Assembly (NCBI GenBank): GCA_038203935.1 | Contig: JBBRDM010000053.1 | Span: 1-29,237 of the forward strand | Source: JANXSG01 sp038203935 | Lineage (GTDB): Bacteria; Armatimonadota; Chthonomonadetes; Chthonomonadales; Chthonomonadaceae | Reading direction: 5' to 3' | Length of the DNA: 29,237 nt | Shown here: positions 1 through 8,043 of the stretch, in pieces | Layout of the letters: every line of letters begins with the position of its first letter | How positions within the stretch are numbered: the first letter of the stretch is position 1 | Position numbers and translations under genes: made by a program | Notes under the pieces: generated by a model | The model's input: only the letters and a program-made list of their open reading frames with translations | The model's database searches: none | What the model was told of the DNA's origin: nothing

Positions 1-1
1 A

Positions 2-958
2 CGACAAAATGTGATCCTCGGCATTACGCAGGACTACTACAACCTGCTTAGAGATAGAGAGCTGGTTCGAGTACAGGATGAAAATGCCACCCGAGCACAG
101 AAAACTCTTGAATCTATACGAGCCCAGGTCGATGTAGGCAACGCAGCAAAGTCCGATACACTGCAGGCAGAGGCAGATCTGGCGAATGCTCAGGTTGCTG
201 TTCTGCAGGCAAAGAGCGATGCCAATGTGGCGCAGGCATTGCTGAAGAATTCGATGGGGATTGTCTCTTCCCAGCCCTTAATTCTCACGGATGACCACAC
301 TACTCCGCCCCCGCCAACAACCGATCCACCTTCGATTGATGACTATTCCAAAATTGCCTATCATAATCGACTGGATCTAAAATCACAGCAGGAGATTATC
401 AATGCACAGGGTTACTCGGTAAAACTGGCGCATATCAACAACGGAATAACGGTGGATGCGAATATATCCGAGGGCTATCAAATCGATCCGGATGCGGGCG
501 AGCAGCGTGCATTTATTGTAAATTTCTCTTATCCACTATTCGATGGTGGAAATACGCGAGCGGTTGTTCGCGAGAATAAAGCGATCCTGGAGCAGCAGCG
601 CCGAACCCTCGATCAGCTCCAGCAGAGTGTAAGATTTAATGTTGAGCAGGCGTATCTGATCCGAGAGCAGGCGCGCCAGCGTTATTCTGCCGCTCAGAAA
701 GCAGTCGATGCCGGTCAGTTGAACTACGATGCTGCGCTGGAAAAACAGCGCAATGGGCTGGTCAATATCCTCGATGTGCTGAATGCTCAGGTTCAGCTGG
801 TAAATGCCCAGGTATCGCTGGTGCAGGCCATTTATGATTTCTATATTGCGGAAGCGCAGCTAAAAAGAAATATAGGCGTGAACGATCCGGTATATCTCCC
901 GCGAGTGCCTGGGGTCAAGCCGATAACCAATCCATCTTCTCTGCCCGCAGGCCATTAA
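2..958 (+). CDS. TolC-family outer-membrane efflux protein (5' truncated)
   Basis: C-terminal 318 residues of a TolC/OEP-family protein, the outer-membrane channel of tripartite export systems. The reading frame is open to the left edge, so the gene begins outside the window; the GTG at 11 lies inside the conserved helix (GITQDYYNLLRDREL) and is not a real start. Two outer-membrane efflux repeats are visible: long Ala/Gln-rich helices (about residues 20-80 and 180-260) around a strand segment (IVNFSYPLFDGGNTRAVV). The LVNILDVLNAQVQLVNAQ stretch near the end is typical of the family. Family members are about 430-480 residues, so roughly a quarter to a third is missing. It lies 77 bp upstream of the macA-like adaptor on the same strand and is probably its channel partner, completing a path from inner membrane to outside. 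Confidence 0.9.
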   Translation, partial: RQNVILGITQDYYNLLRDRELVRVQDENATRAQKTLESIRAQVDVGNAAKSDTLQAEADLANAQVAVLQAKSDANVAQALLKNSMGIVSSQPLILTDDHTTPPPPTTDPPSIDDYSKIAYHNRLDLKSQQEIINAQGYSVKLAHINNGITVDANISEGYQIDPDAGEQRAFIVNFSYPLFDGGNTRAVVRENKAILEQQRRTLDQLQQSVRFNVEQAYLIREQARQRYSAAQKAVDAGQLNYDAALEKQRNGLVNILDVLNAQVQLVNAQVSLVQAIYDFYIAEAQLKRNIGVNDPVYLPRVPGVKPITNPSSLPAGH

Positions 959-1035
959 TCGGCCGCAGGCAAGCATTACGAGGAACATCTCTAAACCGTA
1001 CATTCGGTTCAACGTGAAGGAAGGATATCGATCCA

Positions 1036-2802
1036 ATGAAGCGCGCAGCTATAACGTTTTTGGTTATTATACTTGGCCTATCCGTGACGAGCTGGATCGT
1101 GCGCAAAGTCCAGGCATCCGGAACAAAAGGAAAAAATCAGTACCGCGTAGCGGTAGTAAAACGTGATCTGGTGAAGAAAACCGTCACTGCTACCGGAATA
1201 CTAACTGCCTGGACTACGGTAGATATCAAAAGCCGTGCCGGAGGCCGGGTCGATAAACTTCCTGTCGATGCGGGTACGATTGTTAAGAAAGGCGATATCA
1301 TCGCCGAAATCGATCCATCGGATACTCTGCTTACCTATAACTCGGCGAAAGCAGATATTTCATCAGATCAGGCAAAAGTGCAGGAGACGCTAAGAGGGCT
1401 TGAAATGCAGAAAGCCCAGACTCTCATCAGTGTGGATACGGCGAAGGCAAATCTGAATTCGGCGCTCGCAGCGGCGAATGCATCTAAAGCGCACTACGAT
1501 TCCGCAAAATCTCAGTCCGCAGTTCAAAAGGATCTAAGCGAAGCAGACGTAGAAAATGCGCGCGCAACTCTTGCTGCAGAGCGGGAACGGCTTCGACAGA
1601 TGACCAGCGCTTCTCATCCTCAGCAGACGGCCGCCGCATATGCCGCTTATAACCAGGCTCAGGCGAATCTGCTGAACTCAGAACAGCAGTTGAAACGGCA
1701 GAAAGCGCTGTTAGAGAAGGGATTTGTGGCGCAGTCGCAGGTAGATCAGGCCCAGGCTACGTATGATGTAGCTGCGGCAACAGTGAACAGCGCTAAAGCC
1801 GTCACCGGAACCATCATTCCAAACCTTGATACAGATCTCAAAGCAGAGCAGGCGAGGGTACGGCAGGCTGAGGCTGTCCTGCGAACTGCCCAGGCAAATA
1901 TGGTTCAGATCGACCTGAAAAAACAGGCAGCCGACGCAGCTCAGGCGGATTACCAGCAGTCATTAGCGCTGATCGCCCAGGCAAAACTCAAACTGCACGA
2001 TGCGGAAGCGCAGCGTATGAACGACTCCATTAAATCGGCCCAGGTTCAGCAGGCAGTGGCATTAGGGCAGCGTGCCAAGGCAAGCATGGTTAATGCGCAG
2101 ATCCAGCTGAATGAAACGCATGTAACCGCGCCGAGCGACGGCATTGTACTAAAAAAATATGTGGAGCAGGGTACGCTCATTTCTTCGGGAATCTCGTTCA
2201 ACTCGTCTGGCACGAGTATTGTGCAGATGGGCGACATATCCCGTATGTATATCGATGTACAGGTGGATGAGACGGACGTCGCCAGCGTTGATCTGGATCA
2301 AAAAGTGGATATCACTTTCGACGCCTACTCCACCACACCTTTCGAAGGCAAAGTGATTAAAATCGATCCGCAGGCAGTGGTAGATTCCAATGTTACGACT
2401 GTGCATGTCCGTGTCGAAGTAGACAACTCCGCTACCTCCTATCGCCTGTTGAAGCCAGGAATGAACGCCTCCTGTGAATTCATATCCGATAAAAAAGAGG
2501 ATGTGGTATGCGTTCCAAACGAAGCGCTTAAGACGGACGATCAGGGCGAGCGCTATGTAGAGGTGGCTGACGGCGGAAAAACTGCCCCGGCAGATAAAGA
2601 CAGTGAACCGGACCCCACTCTTTTCATCGAGGTCAAAGTTAAAAAAGTGCCGGTGAAGGTAGGTCTGGAAGGCAACGATACCTCAGAAATAACGGAAGGC
2701 TTGAAAGAGGGCGATCGCATTATAACTCAAACTATCGAGCCCAGCGCGAACGCATCCGGCGGTAATCCGTTTGGAAGCAGTAAAGGGCCGGGTAAAAAAT
2801 AG
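1036..2802 (+). CDS. MacA-like periplasmic adaptor subunit (HlyD/RND-type) with an extended hairpin
   Basis: Membrane-fusion protein linking an inner-membrane ABC transporter to a TolC channel. It has an N-terminal membrane anchor (about residues 5-25), the first half of the lipoyl/barrel-sandwich domain (GGRVDKLPVDAGTIVKKGD, about residues 70-90), then a long Ala/Gln-rich alpha-helical region (about 105-360). The second lipoyl half follows (TAPSDGIVLKKYVEQGTLI), then the beta-barrel (VQVDETDVASVDLDQKVDI) and a C-terminal membrane-proximal domain. At 588 residues it is much longer than typical MacA (about 370-390); the excess is in the hairpin. The ATG start has GGAAGG about 12 nt upstream. 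The permease gene starts 2 bp after its stop, so the two are probably translationally coupled. The exported substrate cannot be inferred. Confidence 0.88.
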   Translation: MKRAAITFLVIILGLSVTSWIVRKVQASGTKGKNQYRVAVVKRDLVKKTVTATGILTAWTTVDIKSRAGGRVDKLPVDAGTIVKKGDIIAEIDPSDTLLTYNSAKADISSDQAKVQETLRGLEMQKAQTLISVDTAKANLNSALAAANASKAHYDSAKSQSAVQKDLSEADVENARATLAAERERLRQMTSASHPQQTAAAYAAYNQAQANLLNSEQQLKRQKALLEKGFVAQSQVDQAQATYDVAAATVNSAKAVTGTIIPNLDTDLKAEQARVRQAEAVLRTAQANMVQIDLKKQAADAAQADYQQSLALIAQAKLKLHDAEAQRMNDSIKSAQVQQAVALGQRAKASMVNAQIQLNETHVTAPSDGIVLKKYVEQGTLISSGISFNSSGTSIVQMGDISRMYIDVQVDETDVASVDLDQKVDITFDAYSTTPFEGKVIKIDPQAVVDSNVTTVHVRVEVDNSATSYRLLKPGMNASCEFISDKKEDVVCVPNEALKTDDQGERYVEVADGGKTAPADKDSEPDPTLFIEVKVKKVPVKVGLEGNDTSEITEGLKEGDRIITQTIEPSANASGGNPFGSSKGPGKK

Positions 2803-2804
2803 CT

Positions 2805-4016
2805 ATGTTACTCGGATTAACTTCAGCATTTCGCGGTTTGACCACCAACAAACTAAGATCATTTCTAACCATGCTGGGCGTTATATTTGGTGTAGCTGCT
2901 GTGATTGTGGCTGTAGCGCTAGGCCAGGGTTCCCGGGATGCTTCCATGCGCCGATTTCAGAAGCTGGGAACAACCACACTTACCTGTTTCCCCGGAAGGC
3001 AGAGTAAAAGCGGTGTAAGTTTTGGTCAGGTTTCTACTTTGAAATACGAAGACGGAGCCGCGATTCTTCGCGGCTGCCCTTCTATTCGGAGAGTGTCACC
3101 TGAGAAGGGTGGTTTTCTTCAAGTCAAGAATGGAAACCGCAACACCAATACCACCGTCTATGGTACGGGGGAAGATTTCCCTGTAATTCGTCACTTCGAA
3201 TTTTCTGATGGCAAATATTTTACCAATGCAGACGTAAAAGCCAAACGCGAAGTTTGTGTCTTGGGCTGGCAGGCGTATAAAGACCTGTTTGGCAGCGGCA
3301 ACTGTGTGGGCCGAAAAGTTTATATCAAAGGCCAGAGTTTTAAAATAATCGGCCTCTTCACCGAGCGCGGCGGTGGTGGATTCATTAATGAAGACGACCG
3401 AGTATACGTTCCGGTCACTACTGCGCTGCGCCGGCTCTTTGGAACGGATAATGTTCTTGGAGGCATGAGTCTTCAAGGCCGCAGCGAATCGCTCATGCAG
3501 AAGGCTCAAGAAGAAGCGGACGGTGTCCTCCGCAAACGCCACAAGGTAGGAACTGGCAAACCGAGCGACGTTATCATATTCAACGCGGGAACTGCTGCCG
3601 CGACAAGCAGCGAACAGGCGGACGATTTCGAACAGCTTATAAGCTGTTTGGCGGCGGTCGCTCTCATCGTAGGCGGAATCGGTATTATGAATATTATGCT
3701 GGTCTCTGTAACGGAGCGAACGAGAGAGATCGGAATTCGAAAAGCGGTCGGTGCGAAACGTATTGATATTCTAAACCAGTTTTTGCTGGAAGCGCTTTTT
3801 CTCTCACTCACCGGCGGAGTGATCGGTGTCATTTTTGGGGTGGTATTCACCATATGGGGGCTGCCCAATTTGAAACCTGATTGGGAAACAACGCTAACTG
3901 TCATTCCGACCGTGGTTGCATTCGGATTTTCCGCACTGGTAGGTGTATTCTTCGGCTTCTATCCCGCAGTGAAAGCTTCAAAACTAAATCCGATCGAGGC
4001 GCTTCGGTATGAATAG
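2805..4016 (+). CDS. MacB/FtsX-type ABC transporter permease
   Basis: Inner-membrane permease of the MacB family. The N-terminal transmembrane helix (LTMLGVIFGVAAVIVAVALGQG, about residues 21-45) is followed by a MacB_PCD-like periplasmic domain (about 50-270). Three C-terminal transmembrane helices follow, containing the FtsX signature (ALIVGGIGIMNIMLVSVTERTREIGIRKAVGA, about 285-320). The protein ends with the usual PAVKASKLNPIEALRYE motif. Unlike E. coli MacB, the ATPase is not fused: it is encoded separately at 4768, with an unrelated small gene in between. The type VII ABC architecture suggests mechanotransmission that drives substrate from the periplasm through the TolC channel rather than across the inner membrane. 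Start at 2805 is 2 bp after the adaptor stop codon. Confidence 0.9.
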   Translation: MLLGLTSAFRGLTTNKLRSFLTMLGVIFGVAAVIVAVALGQGSRDASMRRFQKLGTTTLTCFPGRQSKSGVSFGQVSTLKYEDGAAILRGCPSIRRVSPEKGGFLQVKNGNRNTNTTVYGTGEDFPVIRHFEFSDGKYFTNADVKAKREVCVLGWQAYKDLFGSGNCVGRKVYIKGQSFKIIGLFTERGGGGFINEDDRVYVPVTTALRRLFGTDNVLGGMSLQGRSESLMQKAQEEADGVLRKRHKVGTGKPSDVIIFNAGTAAATSSEQADDFEQLISCLAAVALIVGGIGIMNIMLVSVTERTREIGIRKAVGAKRIDILNQFLLEALFLSLTGGVIGVIFGVVFTIWGLPNLKPDWETTLTVIPTVVAFGFSALVGVFFGFYPAVKASKLNPIEALRYE

Positions 4017-4125
4017 AAAGACTGCAAGATACAAAATACTAAATCTAAGCTTGAATAAGTGAATTGCATTCCTGATCAATAGCATTAATTAACTTTCATT
4101 GCTGAGTTTGTAACGAGGAGAACCC

Positions 4126-4695
4126 ATGAAAATCAGAACTATTACTAAAACATGCCTTGCAGCATTCACTGTTGTATGCTTCGCCGGCAGCATCCAGATT
4201 CCTGTAAACGCACAGGGATTTGGGGGAGGTATGCCTCCGGAAATTGCGGCAAAGATCAAACTTTGGTCTAAGTGGCGAGACAGCCATAAAAATTTAGATG
4301 TGCTGCAGACCATGCTATATCAGATTAGATTTATTGACAAGACTCCAGAGACAGCGCTCTCAAAAGAGCAGGCGGGTAAGGCTGCCAATGTGCTGAAGGC
4401 CTGGAGGCACAAACCGGATATGTCCGAAGACCAGGCGAGATCTGTTTCCAAGCAGCTTGGTGATATAATGACTATCAAACAGATTAAAAAAATGTCGACA
4501 ATTCAGCCACCCTGGAAAAAGCCTGGTGGAATGAAACCGCCGGCCGGTGGAGCAAAAATGACTTTTCCTGATCCTCCCGCAGGCGGCTATAATCCTATCA
4601 ACCCGGATACTCTGCCATTCGTTCAGATGCGCCCGGCAGCTAAACATGATGGAGATGCCTTCATCAGTGACCTCGAAAAGCGCGCAAAAGGATAG
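4126..4695 (+). CDS. Secreted protein of unknown function in the macAB-like operon
   Basis: I do not recognise this 189-residue protein. It has a clear Sec signal peptide: basic N-terminus (MKIRTITKT), hydrophobic core, and likely cleavage after VNA-Q near residue 28. The mature part is predicted helical (about 35-125) with many Lys and Gln, followed by a Pro/Gly-rich low-complexity stretch (about 125-165: PPWKKPGGMKPPAGG and similar) and a charged tail. No cysteines occur in the mature part and no catalytic motif is seen. A strong Shine-Dalgarno (GAGGAG) sits 7-12 nt before ATG. It lies between the permease and ATPase genes of one exporter, so it may be a periplasmic accessory or substrate of that system; this is inference from position only. 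Confidence 0.75.
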   Translation: MKIRTITKTCLAAFTVVCFAGSIQIPVNAQGFGGGMPPEIAAKIKLWSKWRDSHKNLDVLQTMLYQIRFIDKTPETALSKEQAGKAANVLKAWRHKPDMSEDQARSVSKQLGDIMTIKQIKKMSTIQPPWKKPGGMKPPAGGAKMTFPDPPAGGYNPINPDTLPFVQMRPAAKHDGDAFISDLEKRAKG

Positions 4696-4767
4696 CCTGC
4701 GGATCAGTTCGGTATCTGAAATCAGTTGCTTCCGGCATATGATCTCTCTAAAGGAGCCTCTCTCAGA

Positions 4768-5511
4768 ATGGCAAACAGCATCATTGAAGTAGATGATATT
4801 TACAAAATATATACCATGGGAAAGATGGAGGTTCGTGCATTACGAGGGGTGACTTTATCTATTGAACGAGGCGAATTCGTTGCTATTATGGGTCCGTCGG
4901 GATCGGGTAAATCTACCTTCATGAATATCATCGGCTGCCTTGATAAACCCAGCAAAGGATCTTACAAGCTGGATGGTATCCAGGTAGCCCTTCTGAATGA
5001 TAATCAATTGGCAGAGATTAGAAATCTTAAAATTGGATTTGTATTTCAGCAGTTCAATCTGTTATCCAGAACTTCTGCGATAAGAAATGTGGAACTGCCA
5101 CTTCTCTATAGCAATGTTAAAAACAGAGAGCAAATAGCTAAACGAGCGCTTGAAATCGTTGGTCTTGGTGACAGGATGGACCACAAGCCAAATGAACTCT
5201 CTGGAGGCCAGCAGCAGCGGGTCGCCATCGCGAGGTCCCTGGTGAATGATCCTCCAATAATTTTTGGAGATGAACCCACTGGCAATCTCGACACACGCAC
5301 CGGTGAAGAGATTATGGCCATATTCCAAAAGTTGAGTGACGAGGGCAAAACAGTGGTTATCGTTACTCACGAACAGGATATTGCCGAACACGCTCAGCGA
5401 ATTATACGGTTCAAGGATGGGAAAATAGTCTCAGACGAAAAAGTGACTAATCAGCGAAGAGCCAAGGATGCCCTGGATTCGATGGAGGAGATGTTAGAGG
5501 AACCAGTTTAA
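4768..5511 (+). CDS. MacB/LolD-type ABC transporter ATP-binding protein
   Basis: 247-residue ATPase that powers the MacB-like permease. It shows Walker A GPSGSGKS (about residues 42-49), Q-loop QQFNLLSRTS, signature LSGGQQQR, Walker B IIFGDEPTGNLD and the switch histidine in VIVTHEQD. The sequence around the D-loop and the length are those of the MacB/LolD/FtsE group. I chose the ATG at 4768 because AAGGAG lies at 4751-4756 (11-nt spacing) and MANSIIEVDDIYK is the normal family N-terminus; a longer frame from a TTG at 4726 adds 14 unconserved residues. About 20 extra residues follow the usual C-terminus (KDALDSMEEMLEEPV). It is the last gene of the operon, followed by a terminator. Confidence 0.92.
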   Translation: MANSIIEVDDIYKIYTMGKMEVRALRGVTLSIERGEFVAIMGPSGSGKSTFMNIIGCLDKPSKGSYKLDGIQVALLNDNQLAEIRNLKIGFVFQQFNLLSRTSAIRNVELPLLYSNVKNREQIAKRALEIVGLGDRMDHKPNELSGGQQQRVAIARSLVNDPPIIFGDEPTGNLDTRTGEEIMAIFQKLSDEGKTVVIVTHEQDIAEHAQRIIRFKDGKIVSDEKVTNQRRAKDALDSMEEMLEEPV

Positions 5512-5520
5512 TTAAATAAA

Positions 5521-5555
5521 GCCTTCCTGGTTTATCTTTACGGTTACCAGGAGGC
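5521..5555. terminator. Bidirectional intrinsic terminator between convergent genes
   Basis: Inverted repeat with arms GCCTTCCTGGT and ACCAGGAGGC (10 pairs, one bulged T) around a loop of about 14 nt. On the plus strand it is followed by TTATATT. On the minus strand it is followed by TTTATTTAATT. It sits between the ATPase stop (5511) and the stop of the convergent minus-strand gene (5578), so it probably serves both; the U-rich tail is better on the minus strand. Confidence 0.6.
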
Positions 5556-5577
5556 TTATATTCACGAAAAGAGCAGA

Positions 5578-5904
5578 TTATTCTGCCTCTTCTTTAAGAT
5601 TATTTGGCAGTGCATTTAGATTTTCAAGGGCATGATGGAACGATCTCATCTCTTCGAGTGAAATTCTTCCTAGCTGAGAAAAACGATTGCGTTCTGGATC
5701 GCTCACTTCAGAAGTGATCTCATGCAGCAGTCCATCTTCCCAATCTTCCTGTTTGATAAAATGCTCGCCCAGTTTTTTACAACGGGAACAGCGATATTTG
5801 ATGTAGACGTAACTTGGGCCAAACTGCCGGACATAGTAGCCCTGTTGCATCACATCGCGCCGCACTATTCGCTGACCACAATGGCAATTAAGGCTAGTCT
5901 TCAT
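5578..5904 (-). CDS. Small zinc-ribbon-like protein of unknown function
   Basis: 108 residues when started at the ATG at 5904, which has a good Shine-Dalgarno (GGAGGT, 10-nt spacing). A longer frame reaches a GTG at 5976 but adds 24 residues with no ribosome site. The N-terminal part has CHC (residues 8-10) and CSRC (about 39-42), a plausible four-ligand zinc site, within a compact aromatic-rich fold (GYYVRQFGPSYVYIKYRCSRC). The C-terminal half is helical and acidic and includes an RNRFSQLGRISLEEMRSFH segment. Such ribbons occur in nucleic-acid-binding and regulatory proteins, but no specific function can be assigned. It has its own extended -10 promoter (6036-6044) and appears monocistronic. 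Confidence 0.72.
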   Translation of the reverse strand: MKTSLNCHCGQRIVRRDVMQQGYYVRQFGPSYVYIKYRCSRCKKLGEHFIKQEDWEDGLLHEITSEVSDPERNRFSQLGRISLEEMRSFHHALENLNALPNNLKEEAE

Positions 5905-6035
5905 TCCGTCGTTAACCTCCGTTCCGCTGCACATAACTTCATGTTGCGAGAGCTCGTGCCTTTGCGGATGCGCCACGGAACCGTCTGGGCGTCCCTAATT
6001 ACGGTGGGATCCACATGGAACCCGCCCTAATTTTA

Positions 6036-6044
6036 ATTATACCA
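6036..6044 (-). promoter_or_regulatory. Extended -10 promoter for the zinc-ribbon gene
   Basis: On the minus strand this reads TGGTATAAT, an extended -10 element with a perfect TATAAT. No good -35 hexamer is seen 16-18 nt upstream, as is usual for extended -10 promoters. The predicted 5' leader to the start at 5904 is about 125 nt. Confidence 0.5.
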
Positions 6045-6127
6045 TATTTATATACGAATACTTAGGGTGGATAATTGCATCTGCTGCACCGCATATTCTG
6101 CTTATTTAGCATTTTGGGCAAGAACCG

Positions 6128-7258
6128 TTATCCGCTCTCATCGGATAACTCTGCATTACCGTGAAACGCAATTCCTTTCATGTTTTGCGGGATGAAATGT
6201 TTTTCGAAACATGCAACGGCATATCTGTCTGTCATTCCAGCAATGAAATCGCAAACAGCTAGAATTCGGGCCTCATTTTCCAGATTGGACAAGTCTTGAT
6301 TCCCGTTCATCATTTCAGGAGCACTCATATAGAAAGCGAAGAGCGCTTCTATAACATGCTGTGCCTTTCTGAACTCCTGGCTGCCCTTAGAAGCATCCCA
6401 GTATACGTTTTCAAATAGAAACTCTTTCATCCCATCTGTTGCCGTTGCAATTTTTTCGGACATGTCTACAAGAGGGCGGTTTTCACTGAAACAGACGATA
6501 TCAGTAACCATAGTCGATATTCGCTGAGAATGCGTGGAACCCAGGGTCTTAATTAGTTCGCCTGGTAGATCCTCAAAACGCAGCAGGCCCGCCCGGAGCG
6601 AATCATCGATGTCATGATTTATATACGCTATTCGGTCTGCAATCCTTACCACATGTCCTTCGAGAGTTGTCGCCCTGGCCACCGCGATATCATCTAGATC
6701 CGCACGTCCCTTACTGTGATGCGCAATTCCGTCTCGCACCTCCCAGGAAAGGTTTAAACCCTGCGGTTTCTGAGTATCTGCAGCCGGGCCGCTGTCGCCT
6801 GTCCGCACTTCAAGAACATCCACAATCCTTAAACTCTGGTCGACATGTTTGAATTCACTTTTTGAATTGTATTTTTTTATAGCCGTATTAAGCGCTTCTT
6901 CCCCGGCGTGGCCAAAAGGAGGGTGCCCGAGGTCATGCGCCAACGCAATGGCTTCCGTGAGGTCTTCATTGAGGCGTAATGCGCGTGCGATGGTTCGGGA
7001 TATCTGTGATACTTCCAGCGTATGTGTAAGCCGAGTGCGATAGTGGTCTTCAATGGGGTTTATAAATACTTGCGTTTTCTGTTTAAGTCTTCGGAAAGCT
7101 TTTGAATGGAGTATTCGATCTCTATCCCGCTGAAAGTCGGTTCGAATTGCGTCCGGCAACTCTTCCCGCTGTCTCCCCTTGGATAGCGCCGATTTTGCAG
7201 CCCACTCTGCCAAAAACGTTATTTCCCAATTTTCCTGGCGTTCGCGAGGTGTGGTCAT
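6128..7258 (-). CDS. dgt: Deoxyguanosinetriphosphate triphosphohydrolase-like protein (dNTPase)
   Basis: HD-superfamily dNTP triphosphohydrolase, which cleaves dGTP or other dNTPs to the nucleoside and triphosphate in the cytoplasm. The metal-binding HD set is visible: H79 in RLTHTLEVSQ, H108-D109 in LAHDLGHPPFGHAGEEAL, and a later Asp in the RIADRIAYINHDIDD segment. The N-terminal RDRDRILHSKAFRRLKQKTQVF and ...RTRLTHTLEV... blocks are diagnostic of the dGTPase family. At 376 residues it belongs to the shorter, non-enterobacterial class 2-type proteins. ATG at 7258 has AGGAGT 10 nt upstream. Its substrate preference cannot be read from sequence. A TATAAT at 7389-7394 (minus strand) with a poor -35 may be its promoter. 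Confidence 0.93.
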   Translation of the reverse strand: MTTPRERQENWEITFLAEWAAKSALSKGRQREELPDAIRTDFQRDRDRILHSKAFRRLKQKTQVFINPIEDHYRTRLTHTLEVSQISRTIARALRLNEDLTEAIALAHDLGHPPFGHAGEEALNTAIKKYNSKSEFKHVDQSLRIVDVLEVRTGDSGPAADTQKPQGLNLSWEVRDGIAHHSKGRADLDDIAVARATTLEGHVVRIADRIAYINHDIDDSLRAGLLRFEDLPGELIKTLGSTHSQRISTMVTDIVCFSENRPLVDMSEKIATATDGMKEFLFENVYWDASKGSQEFRKAQHVIEALFAFYMSAPEMMNGNQDLSNLENEARILAVCDFIAGMTDRYAVACFEKHFIPQNMKGIAFHGNAELSDESG

Positions 7259-7388
7259 GATAATGGTAACTCCTGGAATACGGTTTCTTCACTGCCCTGA
7301 AAACTACTGGGCTATACGGTACTACTCAGCGAAACGTTCACGAAAGAGGAATGTGTGGAAAAATGAGGCGGAGACAGGCACAACTGAA

Positions 7389-7394
7389 ATTATA
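7389..7394 (-). promoter_or_regulatory. Possible -10 element for dgt
   Basis: A perfect TATAAT on the minus strand about 130 nt upstream of the dgt start. The hexamer 17 nt further upstream (TTCAGG) is a poor -35, so this is tentative. Confidence 0.3.
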
Positions 7395-7453
7395 AAAAAT
7401 TAGGAACATACCCTGAAGATTGCGTGTAACTAAACCGATACTATAAATGATTC

Positions 7454-7514
7454 GAGTTCACCTTCCTTCCTTGGGTGGCAGGGTTTGCTCTCCTTTCTCC
7501 TGCCGCCCTTTTTT
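7454..7514 (+). ncRNA. Candidate small RNA ending at a strong plus-strand terminator
   Basis: No plus-strand protein gene precedes the strong terminator at 7473-7514; the neighbours on both sides (dgt and yajQ) are on the minus strand. A possible promoter (TTGCGT at 7420-7425, 16-nt spacer, TATAAA at 7442-7447) would start a transcript near 7454. That RNA would carry two pyrimidine-rich single-stranded stretches, CACCTTCCTTCC before the stem and CTCTCCTTTCT in the loop. These resemble the anti-Shine-Dalgarno seeds of some regulatory small RNAs. The 5' end is uncertain; the transcript could instead start further left, up to about 7260. Confidence 0.3.
7473..7514 (+). terminator. Strong intrinsic terminator, plus strand
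   Basis: Arms GGGTGGCAGG (7473-7482) and CCTGCCGCCC (7499-7508) form a 10-bp GC-rich stem with a 16-nt loop, followed by six T (7509-7514). In plus-strand RNA the single imperfect pair is a U-G wobble; in minus-strand RNA it would be a C-A mismatch and no U-run would follow. The functional orientation is therefore plus. Confidence 0.65.
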
Positions 7515-7548
7515 ATCCCCAAACCATTCAGCATTTCATCGCGGATAT

Positions 7549-8043
7549 CTACCGGTAGTTCGAAAAAGACACATCGAAGGGAAGGTCGTCATATCCCTTA
7601 ACAAGGCTCTGAACAGCCTGCAGCGCATCTTTGTCTTTTCCAGATATCCTAAGCTGATCGCCTTGAATTTGTGCCTGCACTTTTATTCCAGAATCTTTAA
7701 TGCGTTTAACAAGCTTTTTTGCCTCCTCAGTAGGAATACCTTGCTTGATTGTGACAACCTGACGCACCGTACCGCCAGATGCGCCTTCAATTTTGCCATA
7801 CTCTAATGATTTCAATGAAATTTCTCTTTTGGCAAATTTTCCCCTCACTATATCCAAAACTGTGTTGAGATGATAATCATCATCAGAAACTATTTTCAAA
7901 TCACTTCCATCCAGGTTGAAGGAGGTTTTCGAACCTCTGAAATCAAAGCGGCCAGCCAGTTCTTTCTCTGCTTGATCAACCGCATTTTTGACTATCGTGA
8001 GATCAACGGTAGATACTATATCGTATGAAAATTCTGCAGCCAT
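7549..8043 (-). CDS. yajQ: YajQ-family nucleotide-binding protein (UPF0234)
   Basis: 164 residues, the family's normal length. It starts with the typical MAAEFSYDIVSTVDLTIVKNAVDQA block and ends with the family's DLPFDVSFSNYR-type tail. Central motifs FDFRGSKTSFNL and IRGKFAKR-like, RQVVTIKQGI and GIKVQAQIQGDQLRISGK are conserved. Some YajQ proteins (Xanthomonas, Pseudomonas) bind cyclic di-GMP and act with a transcription factor; others are described as nucleotide-binding only, so a c-di-GMP role here is inference. The start codon overlaps the parB stop by one base (TGATG), which indicates translational coupling and a shared promoter. Confidence 0.93.
   Translation of the reverse strand: MAAEFSYDIVSTVDLTIVKNAVDQAEKELAGRFDFRGSKTSFNLDGSDLKIVSDDDYHLNTVLDIVRGKFAKREISLKSLEYGKIEGASGGTVRQVVTIKQGIPTEEAKKLVKRIKDSGIKVQAQIQGDQLRISGKDKDALQAVQSLVKGYDDLPFDVSFSNYR

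Noticed and set aside
3096..3904. Minus-strand ORFs within the MacB-like permease gene
   Set aside because: The permease frame is intact with family motifs; these reverse frames show no motif and no ribosome site.
7260..7514. tRNA, 6S RNA or SRP RNA before the plus-strand terminator
   Set aside because: A GATTCGAGTT stretch at about 7449 resembles a T-loop, but the stems do not pair, and no 6S or SRP core motif is present.
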